Part shown: positions 50,201 to 58,464 of the stretch, one piece after another
Numbering within the stretch: the first letter of the stretch is position 1
Layout of the letters: each line of letters starts with the position of its first letter
DNA from: FEN-1219 sp035548835
Lineage (GTDB): Bacteria; Pseudomonadota; Gammaproteobacteria; Steroidobacterales; Rariloculaceae
DNA: 64,000 nucleotides
Direction of reading: 5' to 3'
Assembly (NCBI GenBank): GCA_035548835.1
Contig: DASZSB010000094.1
Coordinates: 5,757 to 69,756, forward strand
The notes under the pieces: generated by a model
The model's input: only the letters and a program-made list of their open reading frames with translations
Databases searched by the model: none
What the model was told of the DNA's origin: nothing
Position numbers and translations under genes: made by a program

Positions 50201-50743
50201 CTACGGGCGAAACAGATGCTCGCGATAGAAGCGAAGCTCACGAATCGAATCGTGGATGTCCGCAAGCGCGAGGTGCACGGACTTCTTCTCGAAACGCGCT
50301 CCGATCTCCGGCATCCAAAGCTTGGCCAGGATCTTCAGCGTCGACACGTCGAGGTTGCGGTAATGGAAGAACGCCGCGAGCTCCGGCATGTGCCGGATCA
50401 GGAAGCGCCGATCCTGGCAGATGCTGTTGCCGCAAATCGGCGACACTCCCTGATCCACGTACTGCCGGATGAAGGCCAGCGTCATCTGCTCGGCCTCGGC
50501 TTCGAGAGTCGTGCTGGCGCGCACGCGCTCCGTGAGCCCCGAGCTCGCGTGCTGACGCGTATTCCACTCGTCCATTCCGGCCAGCACCTCATCGGTCTGG
50601 TGCACCGCGATGACCGGCCCTTCGGCGAGAACCGTCAGCTCCTTGTCGGTAATGACGGTCGCAATCTCGATGATGCGGTCGCGATCGGGATCGAGCCCCG
50701 TCATCTCGAGATCGATCCAGATCAGATTCTCTTTACGGTTCAC
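50201..50743 (-). CDS. orn: Oligoribonuclease
   Basis: 3'-5' exoribonuclease that degrades the last dinucleotides of RNA decay, including pGpG from cyclic-di-GMP. 180 residues. The DEDDh motifs are complete: WIDLEMTGLD, CGNSICQDRRFL, and the final block with His (EKKSVHLALADIHDSIRELRFYREH). The start is GTG. It lies 16 bases after the HIT gene. Family length and motifs are unambiguous. Confidence 0.98.
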   Translation of the reverse strand: MNRKENLIWIDLEMTGLDPDRDRIIEIATVITDKELTVLAEGPVIAVHQTDEVLAGMDEWNTRQHASSGLTERVRASTTLEAEAEQMTLAFIRQYVDQGVSPICGNSICQDRRFLIRHMPELAAFFHYRNLDVSTLKILAKLWMPEIGARFEKKSVHLALADIHDSIRELRFYREHLFRP

Positions 50744-50758
50744 GCCGAATCTCCGCGA

Positions 50759-51115
50759 CTAGCCCAACGCGCCTTTCAGGGGGCGCCCGCCGAGCACGTG
50801 CAGGTGTGCGTGGAACACCACCTGCCCGCCCTCGCGATTCACGTTCATCGCCACGCGATATCCCGGCATGCCGTGCTCCGCGGCCATGCGTTTGGCGGCG
50901 AGCAGCAGACGACCGATCAGCGCTGCGTCCCCAATGGTGAAATCGTTCAACGTCGCCACGTGCGTCTTCGGAATCACGAGACAGTGGAAAGGCGCCTGCG
51001 GATGGATGTCCCTGAATGCCAGGATCTCGTCGTCCTCGTGCACGCGATCCGCGGGCAACTGTCCTGCCACGATTTTGCAGAACAGACAGTCGGGGTCGGT
51101 CACCATCCTCGCCAT
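50759..51115 (-). CDS. hinT: HIT family protein (HinT-like purine nucleoside phosphoramidase)
   Basis: 118 residues. Histidine-triad HVHVH-type motif present as HAHLHVLGG near the C-terminus, preceded by the HIT fold (DCLFCKIVAGQLPADRVHEDDEILAFRDIHPQAPFHCLVIPKTH). HinT hydrolyses nucleoside 5'-phosphoramidates. The ATG at 51115 is chosen because AAGGAG is correctly spaced; a GTG at 51121 would be only one base after it. The start overlaps no coding sequence of recR beyond its last bases, so the pair is coupled. Confidence 0.92.
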   Translation of the reverse strand: MARMVTDPDCLFCKIVAGQLPADRVHEDDEILAFRDIHPQAPFHCLVIPKTHVATLNDFTIGDAALIGRLLLAAKRMAAEHGMPGYRVAMNVNREGGQVVFHAHLHVLGGRPLKGALG

Positions 51116-51117
51116 CG

Positions 51118-51744
51118 TCACTCTCCTTCTCCCGCCGCAGCGTCCATCTGACGCCGCCCACTCAGCGCTCGCGCCAGCGTGCCGCCGTCGATGTACTCGA
51201 GCTCCCCGCCGACCGGAACGCCGTAGGCGATGCGGCTGGCGCGCAAGCCGTGCTTGTGCGCGAGCGAGGCCACCAGATGCGCCGTGGCGTCGCCTTCGAC
51301 CGTGACACTCGTCGCAAGCACGACTTCACTGAACCGCTCGTTCGCGAGCCGCCGCTCGAGCAGCTCGAGCCCGAGCTCCGACGGTCCGATGCCGTCGATC
51401 GGCGACAGATGCCCCATCAGCACGAAATAGCGGCCGCGATACGCGCCGGACTGCTCGATCGCCAGCAGATCGGCGGGGGTTTCGACGACGCAGAGCTGGG
51501 TCGGATCCCGGCGGTCGCTGCTGCAGAAGCGGCACAGCGGCTCCTCCGTCAGCATGCGGCAGCGCTCGCAGTTGCGGACCGCCCGCATGGCCCGCTCCAG
51601 CACGCCAGCAAGCCTCGCGCCGCCCTCACGATCCTTGTCGAGCAGATGGAACGCCATGCGCTGCGCGGACTTGACTCCAACGCCAGGCAGGCACTGCAGC
51701 GCCTCGATCAGTTGATTCAGCAGCGGCGAATAGACGTCGGTCAC
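51118..51744 (-). CDS. recR: Recombination protein RecR
   Basis: RecFOR pathway protein that loads RecA on gapped DNA. 208 residues. A helix-hairpin-helix near the N-terminus (LIEALQCLPGVGVKSAQRMAFHLL), a zinc finger with CERCRMLTEEPLCRFC and a Toprim domain (CVVETPADLLAIEQSGAYRGRYFVLMGHLSPIDGIG) are all visible. GTG start. It is in the conserved ybaB-recR order after dnaX, six bases after ybaB. Confidence 0.98.
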   Translation of the reverse strand: MTDVYSPLLNQLIEALQCLPGVGVKSAQRMAFHLLDKDREGGARLAGVLERAMRAVRNCERCRMLTEEPLCRFCSSDRRDPTQLCVVETPADLLAIEQSGAYRGRYFVLMGHLSPIDGIGPSELGLELLERRLANERFSEVVLATSVTVEGDATAHLVASLAHKHGLRASRIAYGVPVGGELEYIDGGTLARALSGRRQMDAAAGEGE

Positions 51745-51750
51745 GCGCGC

Positions 51751-52071
51751 TCAGAACGGCAGCTTCATGCCCGGGGGCAGCGCTAGACCGCCCGTGACGG
51801 ACGACAGCTTCTGCTGCACGGTCTGCTCGACCTTGCGATTCGCGTCGTTGAACGCGGCGGCGATCAGGTCCTCGAGCATGTCCTTGTCGTCCCGCAACAC
51901 CGCGTCCTCGATGGTCACACGCCGCACCTCGTGTTTGCACGTGACGACGACCTTGACCATGCCGCCCCCGGCAACTCCCTCCACCTCGGTGGCGGCGAGC
52001 TCGTCCTGGGCCTTCTGCATGTTGGCCTGCATCTCTTGCGCCTGACGCATCAACTGGCTCAGGCCTTTCAT
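51751..52071 (-). CDS. ybaB: YbaB/EbfC family nucleoid-associated protein
   Basis: 106 residues, the family length. N-terminal helix MKGLSQLMRQAQEMQANMQ, the middle EGVAGGGMVKVVVTCKHEVRRVTIEDAVL, and the C-terminus GLALPPGMKLPF are family hallmarks. YbaB binds DNA as a tweezer-like dimer and influences nucleoid structure. It lies between dnaX and recR, the classic dnaX-ybaB-recR order. ATG at 52071. Confidence 0.97.
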   Translation of the reverse strand: MKGLSQLMRQAQEMQANMQKAQDELAATEVEGVAGGGMVKVVVTCKHEVRRVTIEDAVLRDDKDMLEDLIAAAFNDANRKVEQTVQQKLSSVTGGLALPPGMKLPF

Positions 52072-52103
52072 ACCGTTCCTCGCGATCGCATCGGTCTCAT
52101 CAC

Positions 52104-53720
52104 TCACTTCGTCGAACGAATACTGTCGGCTTCCAGCGTGGCATCGAAGGCGGCCTGCACGGCCCTGACCGTGGGATCGACCTCGAGCGACTCGCGCGCT
52201 TCGCGCATGCGCTGGTTCTCGCCGGCCTTTCGCACCTCCGCGGGCGTGGGGCGCGCCGGCTTGCCGGTCGTGATCGTCAGCCGCAGCTCGCGGCCGTACT
52301 GCTCCTGCAGCGCGGCCTCGATGCGCGCGCGCAGCTGCTGGGTATTCAGGTGCTCCTTGTCCTTCGGCAGCACGAGCTGCCATGCGCCACCGGCATTCGA
52401 CGCGAGATCGCAGCTGTCGGCCAGCTGCCGGGCCGGCCCGCGCAGATCCAGCGCCTGGACCACCGCGCCCCAATCGCCGGGCGGCGCACGTTCTGCGACG
52501 ACCGTGGGACGCGCCTGCTCTGCGCGCGGTGCGCCCGCATCGGCCGGCGAGCGACCCGGACTCGCGGTCGCCACGGCTCCGGCCGCGGCCGCCTGCACGG
52601 GACGAGCGGCCGACACCGCCACCCGCGGCGCGACGGTCTCGCCGGCCGGCCGGAAGGCGAGCATGCGCAGCATCGTCATCTCGAAGCCCATGCGCGAATC
52701 GCGGCAGTACGGCAGATCGCGCCGCCCGTGCAGCGCAATCTGGTAGTAGAGCTGCGTATCCTCGGCACCGAGCTGCTTCGAGAGCGGCACGACAGCCGCC
52801 AGCTCCTCGTCATCGCTGCGCCCGCCCACGAGCTGCAGCACCGCGATTCGCTGCAGGACCTCGAGAACCTCGTCGAGCACGGCGCCGTAGTCCGGCGCGC
52901 GTTCGTCGAGCGAGGCGATCTCCGCCAGGAGCGCGGCGCCGTCCTGGCGCCCCAGCGCCTCCAGCAGGCGCAGTACGTGCCCGCGATCGATGCTCCCGAG
53001 CATGGCCGAGATCAGCGCGCCGTCGACCTTGCCGCCCCCGAACGCAATGCCCTGATCGAGCAGGCTCAACGCGTCGCGCATGCTGCCATCGGCCGCGCGC
53101 GCGACGGCCTTGAGCCCGGCCGCATCGGCGGGGATCCCCTCTGCCGCACAAATCTTCTCGAGCTGGGTCTGGATCTGCGCCGCGGTGAATCGCTTCAGGT
53201 TGAACTGCAGGCAGCGCGACAGCACCGTGACCGGCAGTTTCTGTGGATCCGTCGTCGCGAGCAGGAACTTCACGTGCGGCGGCGGCTCCTCGAGCGTCTT
53301 CAGGAGCGCGTTGAACGAATGGTTCGACAGCATGTGCACCTCGTCGATGAGGTACACCTTGAAACGACCGCGGGTGGGTGCGTACTGCACGTTGTCGAGC
53401 AGCTCGCGCGTGTCGTCGACGCGCGTGCGCGATGCTGCGTCCACCTCGATCAGGTCCACGAACCGGCCCGCGTCGATCGCCGTACACGCGGCGCAGACGC
53501 CACAAGGCTCTGCCACGATGCCCGTCTCGCAGTTCAGCGCCTTCGCGAGCAACCGCGCAACCGTGGTCTTGCCTACGCCCCGGGTCCCCGTGAACAGGTA
53601 GGCGTGATGCAACCGATTCTCCTTGAGGGAGTTCGCGAGCGCCTGGACGACGTGCGGCTGGCCGACGAGTTGCTCGAACCGCCGCGGCCGCCATTTCAAC
53701 GCCAGAACCGTGTAACTCAC
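52104..53720 (-). CDS. dnaX: DNA polymerase III subunits gamma/tau
   Basis: Clamp-loader ATPase of the replicative polymerase. 538 residues. Walker A GTRGVGKTTVARLLAKAL near residue 45, a zinc-binding CGVCAAC motif near 75, sensor and lid elements through residue 210 (VYLIDEVHMLSNHSFNALLKTLEEPP, LATTDPQKLPVTVLSRC), and the collar domain follow. Residues about 365-420 are an Ala/Pro-rich linker, then a shorter tau-like C-terminal part. I saw no A-rich slippery site, so a separate gamma form by frameshift is not evident. GTG start. Confidence 0.97.
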   Translation of the reverse strand: MSYTVLALKWRPRRFEQLVGQPHVVQALANSLKENRLHHAYLFTGTRGVGKTTVARLLAKALNCETGIVAEPCGVCAACTAIDAGRFVDLIEVDAASRTRVDDTRELLDNVQYAPTRGRFKVYLIDEVHMLSNHSFNALLKTLEEPPPHVKFLLATTDPQKLPVTVLSRCLQFNLKRFTAAQIQTQLEKICAAEGIPADAAGLKAVARAADGSMRDALSLLDQGIAFGGGKVDGALISAMLGSIDRGHVLRLLEALGRQDGAALLAEIASLDERAPDYGAVLDEVLEVLQRIAVLQLVGGRSDDEELAAVVPLSKQLGAEDTQLYYQIALHGRRDLPYCRDSRMGFEMTMLRMLAFRPAGETVAPRVAVSAARPVQAAAAGAVATASPGRSPADAGAPRAEQARPTVVAERAPPGDWGAVVQALDLRGPARQLADSCDLASNAGGAWQLVLPKDKEHLNTQQLRARIEAALQEQYGRELRLTITTGKPARPTPAEVRKAGENQRMREARESLEVDPTVRAVQAAFDATLEADSIRSTK

Positions 53721-53748
53721 GCCTGCTTGAGCTCCGGAGAAATTGAGG

Positions 53749-53850
53749 TCCGCGTCAGCCCTACCCCGGCACCCAACCGGGCTGCTACCGCTGCTCCCTT
53801 CCGGGCCTGACGGGGTTTACAGCTGGTTGTCGCGGGGGAACCGACGCGGA
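53749..53850 (-). ncRNA. ffs: Signal recognition particle RNA (4.5S, bacterial small type)
   Basis: About 102 bases on the minus strand. The ends pair as TCCGCGTC with GACGCGGA. The conserved Ffh-binding apex reads GTCAGGCCCGGAAGGGAGCAGC with the GGAA tetraloop and the symmetric internal loops of domain IV. It lies 28 bases upstream of dnaX on the same strand, a common position. A TAAAGT -10-like element is found at 53859-53864. The exact ends are taken from the terminal helix. Confidence 0.95.
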
Positions 53851-53903
53851 CCGCCGCTACTTTACCAGCCCGCCCCAGCCCGTGCGATTCATTCGCGACG
53901 CGT

Positions 53904-53933
53904 TTGAAACAACGGCGAATTCTGGGCTACCCT
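53904..53933 (+). promoter_or_regulatory. Sigma-70 type promoter of tRNA-Ser
   Basis: TTGAAA (53904-53909), an 18-base spacer, TACCCT (53928-53933), with the tRNA starting 29 bases further on. The -35 has five of six consensus bases; the -10 is weaker. It is divergent from the ffs promoter region. Confidence 0.5.
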
Positions 53934-53962
53934 GCCGCCCAACCCGGCAGCGGGTCACACGC

Positions 53963-54055
53963 GGAGAGGTGGCCGAGCGGTTGAAGGCGCACGCCTGGAA
54001 AGTGTGTATACGCCCAAAAGGCGTATCGAGGGTTCGAATCCCTCCCTCTCCGCCA
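53963..54055 (+). tRNA. serX: tRNA-Ser, anticodon GGA
   Basis: 93-base class II tRNA with encoded CCA. GGAGAGG pairs with CCTCTCC. The D arm is GGCCGAGCGGTTGAAGGC, and the anticodon stem CACGC/GTGTG encloses CTGGAAA with GGA at 53997-53999. A long variable arm (TACGCCC AAAA GGCGTA) and the T arm GGTTCGAATCC complete it. It is transcribed away from ffs. The symbol follows the enterobacterial name for tRNA-Ser(GGA) and is a convenience only. Confidence 0.97.
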
Positions 54056-54135
54056 CTCATTCCGCGTGCCGGGCACTGTCACCGCCGAGACGGGGCCCGT
54101 CACTCCGCCGCCGCAGACTCCGGAGGGAGGTTCGC

Positions 54136-54969
54136 ATGCGCTGGTCGCTGGCTACGCTGTTCGCATCGTTCGCGCCCGCGCTCGCGCTTGCGCAGGCGAT
54201 CGACTTCGCCAAGCCGTTCCCGGCCCACCGCGTCATGGACAACGTGTACTTCGTCGGCACCGACGCTCTGGGCTCGTTCCTGATCACGACCCCCGCGGGG
54301 CACATCCTGATCAACAGCGACTTCGAGAGCACGGTGCCGCAGATCGAGCGCAGCGTGGCCGAGCTCGGGTTCAAGTTCACGGACATCAAGATCCTGCTCG
54401 GCAGCCATGCGCACGGCGACCACATGGAGGGCGACGCGCTGGTCAAGCAACTGACCGGCGCCCAGGTCATGGCCATGGCGGAGGACGTGCCGGCCCTGCG
54501 AGCCATGCGGCCGCAGGGCAAGGAGCACCCGATCGACCGCGTGCTGCACGACGGCGAGCAGGTCACGCTCGGCGGCACGACGCTGACCGCGTATCGGACG
54601 CCTGGCCACACGAGGGGCTGCACGACCTGGGGACTCAAGGCCACGGAGAACGGCAGGCAATACGACGTGCTGATCGTCTGCAGCTACGGCGTGAACCCCG
54701 ACTACGTGCTCGTGGGCAATCGAGACTATCCCGAGATCGCGGCGGACTACGAGGCCACGTTCGCGAAGGCGCGCACCCTGCCGGTGGACGTGTTCCTGGG
54801 CTCGCACGGATCCTTCTACGGTCTGCACGAGAAATATGCGGCGCTCGAGAAGCGCGCGCCCGGCCAGCCAAACCCGTTCGTCGACCGTGCGGGCTACCTC
54901 GCGCACGTCGCTCTGCAGGAGCAGCGGTTTCACGCCATGCTCGAGTCACAACGCGGCACCCGCCGCTGA
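54136..54969 (+). CDS. Subclass B3 metallo-beta-lactamase
   Basis: 277-residue secreted enzyme of the B3 metallo-beta-lactamase group. Signal peptide (WSLATLFASFAPALALAQ). Zinc ligands are all present in the B3 pattern: His91, His93, Asp95 and His96 in SHAHGDHMEGD, His158 in PGHTRGCTTW, and His224 in GSHGSFYGL. Such enzymes hydrolyse penicillins, cephalosporins and carbapenems in the periplasm, but some relatives have other substrates. The ATG at 54136 is preceded by GGAGGGAGG. No integrase or transposon is beside it, so it looks chromosomal and intrinsic; it begins 80 bases after tRNA-Ser. Confidence 0.88.
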   Translation: MRWSLATLFASFAPALALAQAIDFAKPFPAHRVMDNVYFVGTDALGSFLITTPAGHILINSDFESTVPQIERSVAELGFKFTDIKILLGSHAHGDHMEGDALVKQLTGAQVMAMAEDVPALRAMRPQGKEHPIDRVLHDGEQVTLGGTTLTAYRTPGHTRGCTTWGLKATENGRQYDVLIVCSYGVNPDYVLVGNRDYPEIAADYEATFAKARTLPVDVFLGSHGSFYGLHEKYAALEKRAPGQPNPFVDRAGYLAHVALQEQRFHAMLESQRGTRR

Positions 54970-55054
54970 CGCCGCGCCCGGCCCCCTACTTTCAGCCGCG
55001 AAAGGCGTTTATGCTTCGCCTCTTTCTCTCCATCCGTCTCATCGAGGAATAGAC

Positions 55055-56011
55055 ATGGCCGACAAGAAAATCATCGCAGTACTGGGTTCGACCGGCTCGC
55101 AAGGCGGCGGCCTCTGCCGCGCGATCCTGGCGGACGCCGCAGGCGGGTTTGCATGCCGCGCGGTCACGCGCGACACCAGCAAGGACAAGGCCAAGGCCCT
55201 CGCTGCGGCGGGTGCCGAGGTCGTCAAGGGCGACCTCGACGACGTCGAGAGCCTGAAGAAGGCCTTCGCGGGCGCATACGCCGTCTACGCCGTCACGAAC
55301 TTCTGGGAACACTTCTCGGGTGAGAAGGAAAAGGTCCAGGCCAAGAACGTCGCGGACGCGGCCAAGGCGGCCGGCGTGAAGCACGTGATCTGGTCGACGC
55401 TCGAAGACATCCGCCAGTTCATGAAGCCCGACGACAAGCGCATGCCGATGCTGCAGCAGAAGTACCGCGTGCCGCACTTCGACGCGAAGGCCGAGGCCAA
55501 CGCGCTGTTCGCGGGTCTGCCGACGACGTTCCTCGTGACGTCGTTCTACTGGGACAATCTGTACATGTTCGGCCTGGCGCCGAAGAAGGGTGACGACGGC
55601 CAGCTCGCATGGACGTTCCCGATGGGCACCGCCAAGATGGCCGGCATCGCGGCCGAGGACATCGGCAAGGTCGCGTACGGCATCATCAAGGGCGGCAGCC
55701 AGTACATCGGCAAGACGGTCGGCATCATGGGCGAGGCCCTGACGATCGACGAGATGGGCAAGGTGCTGAGCAAGGTGCTCGGCGTCGGCCCGATCAAGTA
55801 CAACGCCGTCGAGGCGGACGTCTACCGCAGCTTCGGTTTCCCGGGCGCCGACGAGATGGGCAACATGTTCCAGGCTTATCGCGACTTCGCCAAGGAGATG
55901 CTCGCGAACCGCAGCGTCGACACCGCGCGCAAGCTGAATCCCGCGCTGCAGTCGTTCGAGCAGTTCGTGACGAAGCAGCAGGCCGCGATCAAGTCGGCGA
56001 TGGGCATCTGA
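55055..56011 (+). CDS. NmrA-like NAD(P)-binding family protein
   Basis: 318 residues. N-terminal Rossmann motif VLGSTGSQGGGLCRAIL, then VTNFWEHFSGEKEKVQAKNVADAAKAAGVKHVIWSTLEDI, the arrangement of the NmrA/HSCARG group of atypical short-chain dehydrogenases. The usual catalytic Tyr-x3-Lys of active SDRs is not evident, so it may sense the NADPH/NADP ratio or bind a ligand rather than catalyse. ATG start preceded by GAGG. It follows the beta-lactamase by 85 bases and ends in a strong terminator. Confidence 0.85.
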   Translation: MADKKIIAVLGSTGSQGGGLCRAILADAAGGFACRAVTRDTSKDKAKALAAAGAEVVKGDLDDVESLKKAFAGAYAVYAVTNFWEHFSGEKEKVQAKNVADAAKAAGVKHVIWSTLEDIRQFMKPDDKRMPMLQQKYRVPHFDAKAEANALFAGLPTTFLVTSFYWDNLYMFGLAPKKGDDGQLAWTFPMGTAKMAGIAAEDIGKVAYGIIKGGSQYIGKTVGIMGEALTIDEMGKVLSKVLGVGPIKYNAVEADVYRSFGFPGADEMGNMFQAYRDFAKEMLANRSVDTARKLNPALQSFEQFVTKQQAAIKSAMGI

Positions 56012-56043
56012 CGCCCCACTGACCGCACACTGGGTGCAGACGA

Positions 56044-56075
56044 ACGCCGCGTGGGGCAACCCACGCGGCGTTTTC
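56044..56075. terminator. Bidirectional rho-independent terminator
   Basis: ACGCCGCGTGGG (56044-56055) pairs perfectly with CCCACGCGGCGT (56060-56071) around GCAA, followed by TTTCC on the plus strand. The 12-pair stem between two convergent genes can end both transcripts; the plus-strand T-run makes it stronger for the NmrA-like gene. Confidence 0.85.
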
Positions 56076-56090
56076 CTTTGCGGCATCCCC

Positions 56091-57008
56091 TCAACGCGCG
56101 GACGTACCCTCGCGGGCGCGGCGGCTCACGCCCGTCTCGGCGAAGTAGTTCGTGATGCCGTCCGGATCGTCGAGCCAGATCGTGCGCAGATCGAACCCCT
56201 TGAGTCCCGACAGCGGCTGCTCGATCGTCACGTGCCTCTCCTTCGCGAGCGCGGCGACGGCATCGACGTTCGACACCACGTACTGAATGCCGCCGCTGCC
56301 GTTGTCGGCCGGCAGGCTCGGGCCGAAGCTGCGCAGACTCACCGTCGTCGCGCCATGGCGGAACGGGTACTTGGTGGTCCCGAAGCGTGCGTCGCGCACG
56401 GGCGGCAGCTCCGTGAGCCCCACGAACGACCGGTAGAACGCGCGACTGCGTTCGAGATCGGCCACGGTGAGCCCCACCTCGATCGCGGCCTGCTGCTCGG
56501 CCGTGGCATTCGGCACGATGACGAGCTCGACGGGCTGTCCGTCGGGATCGAGCACGAGCGCGGTACGGCGTCCGCCCTCGCCCAGCGCCACGAACTCCGG
56601 TGGGGGCAAGCCGTGCTCCCGAAAGCGCTTCGCGAGCGCCGTTTCGTCGGCGAAGAAGAACGACACGAGCCGCAAGCCGGTCGCGCCTTCGACGCCGCCC
56701 GGCCGGTACACGCGATTGTCGACGCGGCGCGTGAGCTTCAGCTCCTGCGCGCCGGCCTGGAAGCGCGCCACGCCTCCGTTGCCTACGCTGAACGTCGTCA
56801 GCTGCTTGAACCCGAGCACGCCGCCGTAGAACTCGAACATCCGCTCCGGCGCGGCGGCGAAGCGCCGGAACACGTTCATCGACGGCTGCCACAGCACGGG
56901 CGCCGTCGTCGCAGGCAGCGCATCGGCCGGAGGTTCCGCCACCGCCTGTGCTCCTGCCGTGCCGAGCGCCAGAACTCCGAGCCACAGTACACGTCGAATG
57001 TCAGCCAC
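56091..57008 (-). CDS. Exported protein with two VOC (glyoxalase-like) domains
   Basis: 305 residues from the GTG at 57008; an upstream ATG at 57050 adds 14 residues without improving the signal peptide. N-terminal leader ADIRRVLWLGVLALGTAGAQA, then two similar domains of about 125 residues. The first has RMFEFYGGVLGFKQLTTFSV ... ALVLDPDGQPVELVIVP; the second has RSRAFYRSFVGLTELPPVRDARFGTTKYPFRHGATTVSL ... TIWLDDPDGITNYFAET. VOC proteins bind metals and act in isomerisation, dioxygenase or resistance reactions. Function here is unknown; secretion is unusual for the fold. Confidence 0.75.
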   Translation of the reverse strand: MADIRRVLWLGVLALGTAGAQAVAEPPADALPATTAPVLWQPSMNVFRRFAAAPERMFEFYGGVLGFKQLTTFSVGNGGVARFQAGAQELKLTRRVDNRVYRPGGVEGATGLRLVSFFFADETALAKRFREHGLPPPEFVALGEGGRRTALVLDPDGQPVELVIVPNATAEQQAAIEVGLTVADLERSRAFYRSFVGLTELPPVRDARFGTTKYPFRHGATTVSLRSFGPSLPADNGSGGIQYVVSNVDAVAALAKERHVTIEQPLSGLKGFDLRTIWLDDPDGITNYFAETGVSRRAREGTSAR

Positions 57009-57062
57009 GGCCGCACCCCCCTGTGTCCGCACCAACCGAGTGTGAATCACGCACGGCGTCGG

Positions 57063-57068
57063 TACAAT
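57063..57068 (+). promoter_or_regulatory. Possible -10 element for the M23 peptidase gene
   Basis: TACAAT eight bases before the ATG at 57077, so the transcript would have almost no leader or be leaderless. No good -35 is seen. Supported only by the hexamer match and its place in the divergent gap. Confidence 0.35.
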
Positions 57069-57076
57069 CGCGGTCC

Positions 57077-58462
57077 ATGTGGAAAGTACTCATTGCCATC
57101 ATCGTGCTCGGGGTCGGCGCCGCGGCGCTGTGGGTCAATGCGGGTAGCGCGCCGGGGCCGGTCATCGAGATCGGCGGTCCGGACGTCATCGGCCAGACCG
57201 GTGAAATCACGGTCACCGTGACCGCGCCGGGCGGCACGCTGCAGAGCTTCGACGTCGCGCTGACGCAGGGCGACTCGAAGCTGCCCGTGTTCTCGCTGAC
57301 ACCGGACTCGGCCTCGAGCCTGAAGGTCGAGGGCGACCGCATCACGATCTCGCGGCCGACCGGCAAGCGCGCGATGCCCGAGCTCAAAGCCGGGGCCGCC
57401 AAGGTCACGGTCTCCGCAGTGCGCCCGGTGTTGTTCGGCTTCCGGCAGGCCGCATCGACGGCTTCGCGCGACATCACGGTGCGACTGAACCCGCCCCTGG
57501 TCGCCGTGCTATCGCAGTTCCACTACATCAACCACGGCGGCTCCGAGATGGTCGTGTACCGCGTCACGCCGCCGGACGCCGAGTCCGGGGTGCGCGTCGG
57601 CGACTACGAGTATCCCGGCTTTCCGGCCAGTGGCGCCGGCATCCCGGCCAGCGACCCCGGCCTGCGGGTCGCGTTCTTCGCCCTGCTGTGGGACCAGCCC
57701 GTCAACACGCCGATCTCCGTATACGCGCGCGATTCGATCGGCAACGAAGGCCGCGGCAGCTTCGATTACCGCGTGTTCGACAAACAGTTCCGCTCGAGCA
57801 CGATCAATCTGGACGATCGCTTCCTGGGGCGCGTGGTGCCCCCGATTCTCGCGAACTCCACCGAGCTGCACGTCGACAATCCGAACGACCTGCTGGCCGG
57901 CTACCTCGCGATCAACCGCGACCTGCGGCGCATGAACAACGAGACGATCACCAAGCTCTCGCACGAGACGGCACCCGAGATCCTGTGGCGCGGCCACTTC
58001 AAGCAGCTGCTGAATACGGCCGTCGAGGCGGGGTTTGCCGATCAGCGCACCTACGTGTACGCAGGCAAGGAGGTCGACCGCCAGGTGCACCTCGGTTTCG
58101 ACCTCGCATCCACGGCCGGCGCCCCGGTGCGCGCGGCGAACCGTGGCCGTGTCGTGCACGCGGGCTGGCTAGGCATCTACGGCAACTGCGTGATTCTCGA
58201 TCACGGCATGGGACTGCAGTCGCTGTATGCGCACATGTCATCGATCGGCGTTCAGGTGGGCCAGATGGTCGATCGCGACTCCGAGCTCGGCCGCAGCGGC
58301 GCCACCGGCCTCGCCGGCGGCGATCACCTGCACTTCACGATGCTCCTGAGCGGCAATGCGATCACACCCGTGGACTGGTGGAGCTGGCAGTGGGTGCAGG
58401 ACCGCATCATGCGCAAGCTCACGGAGGCGGGCGCTCCGCCCTCGGTCGCAGCCGACCGCTGA
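57077..58462 (+). CDS. M23 family metallopeptidase (LytM-like)
   Basis: 461 residues. An N-terminal membrane anchor or signal (WKVLIAIIVLGVGAAALWV) is followed by about 280 residues of beta-rich periplasmic sequence, then a C-terminal LytM-type domain. The zinc site follows the M23 pattern: HLGFDLAS near residue 340 (H-x3-D) and HLHFTM near 420 (HxH). Such enzymes cut peptide cross-bridges in peptidoglycan or activate amidases. The extra N-terminal beta region is larger than in EnvC/NlpD. ATG start. It ends two bases from the convergent CNNM gene. Confidence 0.88.
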   Translation: MWKVLIAIIVLGVGAAALWVNAGSAPGPVIEIGGPDVIGQTGEITVTVTAPGGTLQSFDVALTQGDSKLPVFSLTPDSASSLKVEGDRITISRPTGKRAMPELKAGAAKVTVSAVRPVLFGFRQAASTASRDITVRLNPPLVAVLSQFHYINHGGSEMVVYRVTPPDAESGVRVGDYEYPGFPASGAGIPASDPGLRVAFFALLWDQPVNTPISVYARDSIGNEGRGSFDYRVFDKQFRSSTINLDDRFLGRVVPPILANSTELHVDNPNDLLAGYLAINRDLRRMNNETITKLSHETAPEILWRGHFKQLLNTAVEAGFADQRTYVYAGKEVDRQVHLGFDLASTAGAPVRAANRGRVVHAGWLGIYGNCVILDHGMGLQSLYAHMSSIGVQVGQMVDRDSELGRSGATGLAGGDHLHFTMLLSGNAITPVDWWSWQWVQDRIMRKLTEAGAPPSVAADR

Positions 58463-58464
58463 CC

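Noticed and set aside
52104..53720. Programmed frameshift in dnaX producing gamma
   Set aside because: No A-AAA-AAG slippery heptamer was seen in the expected region.
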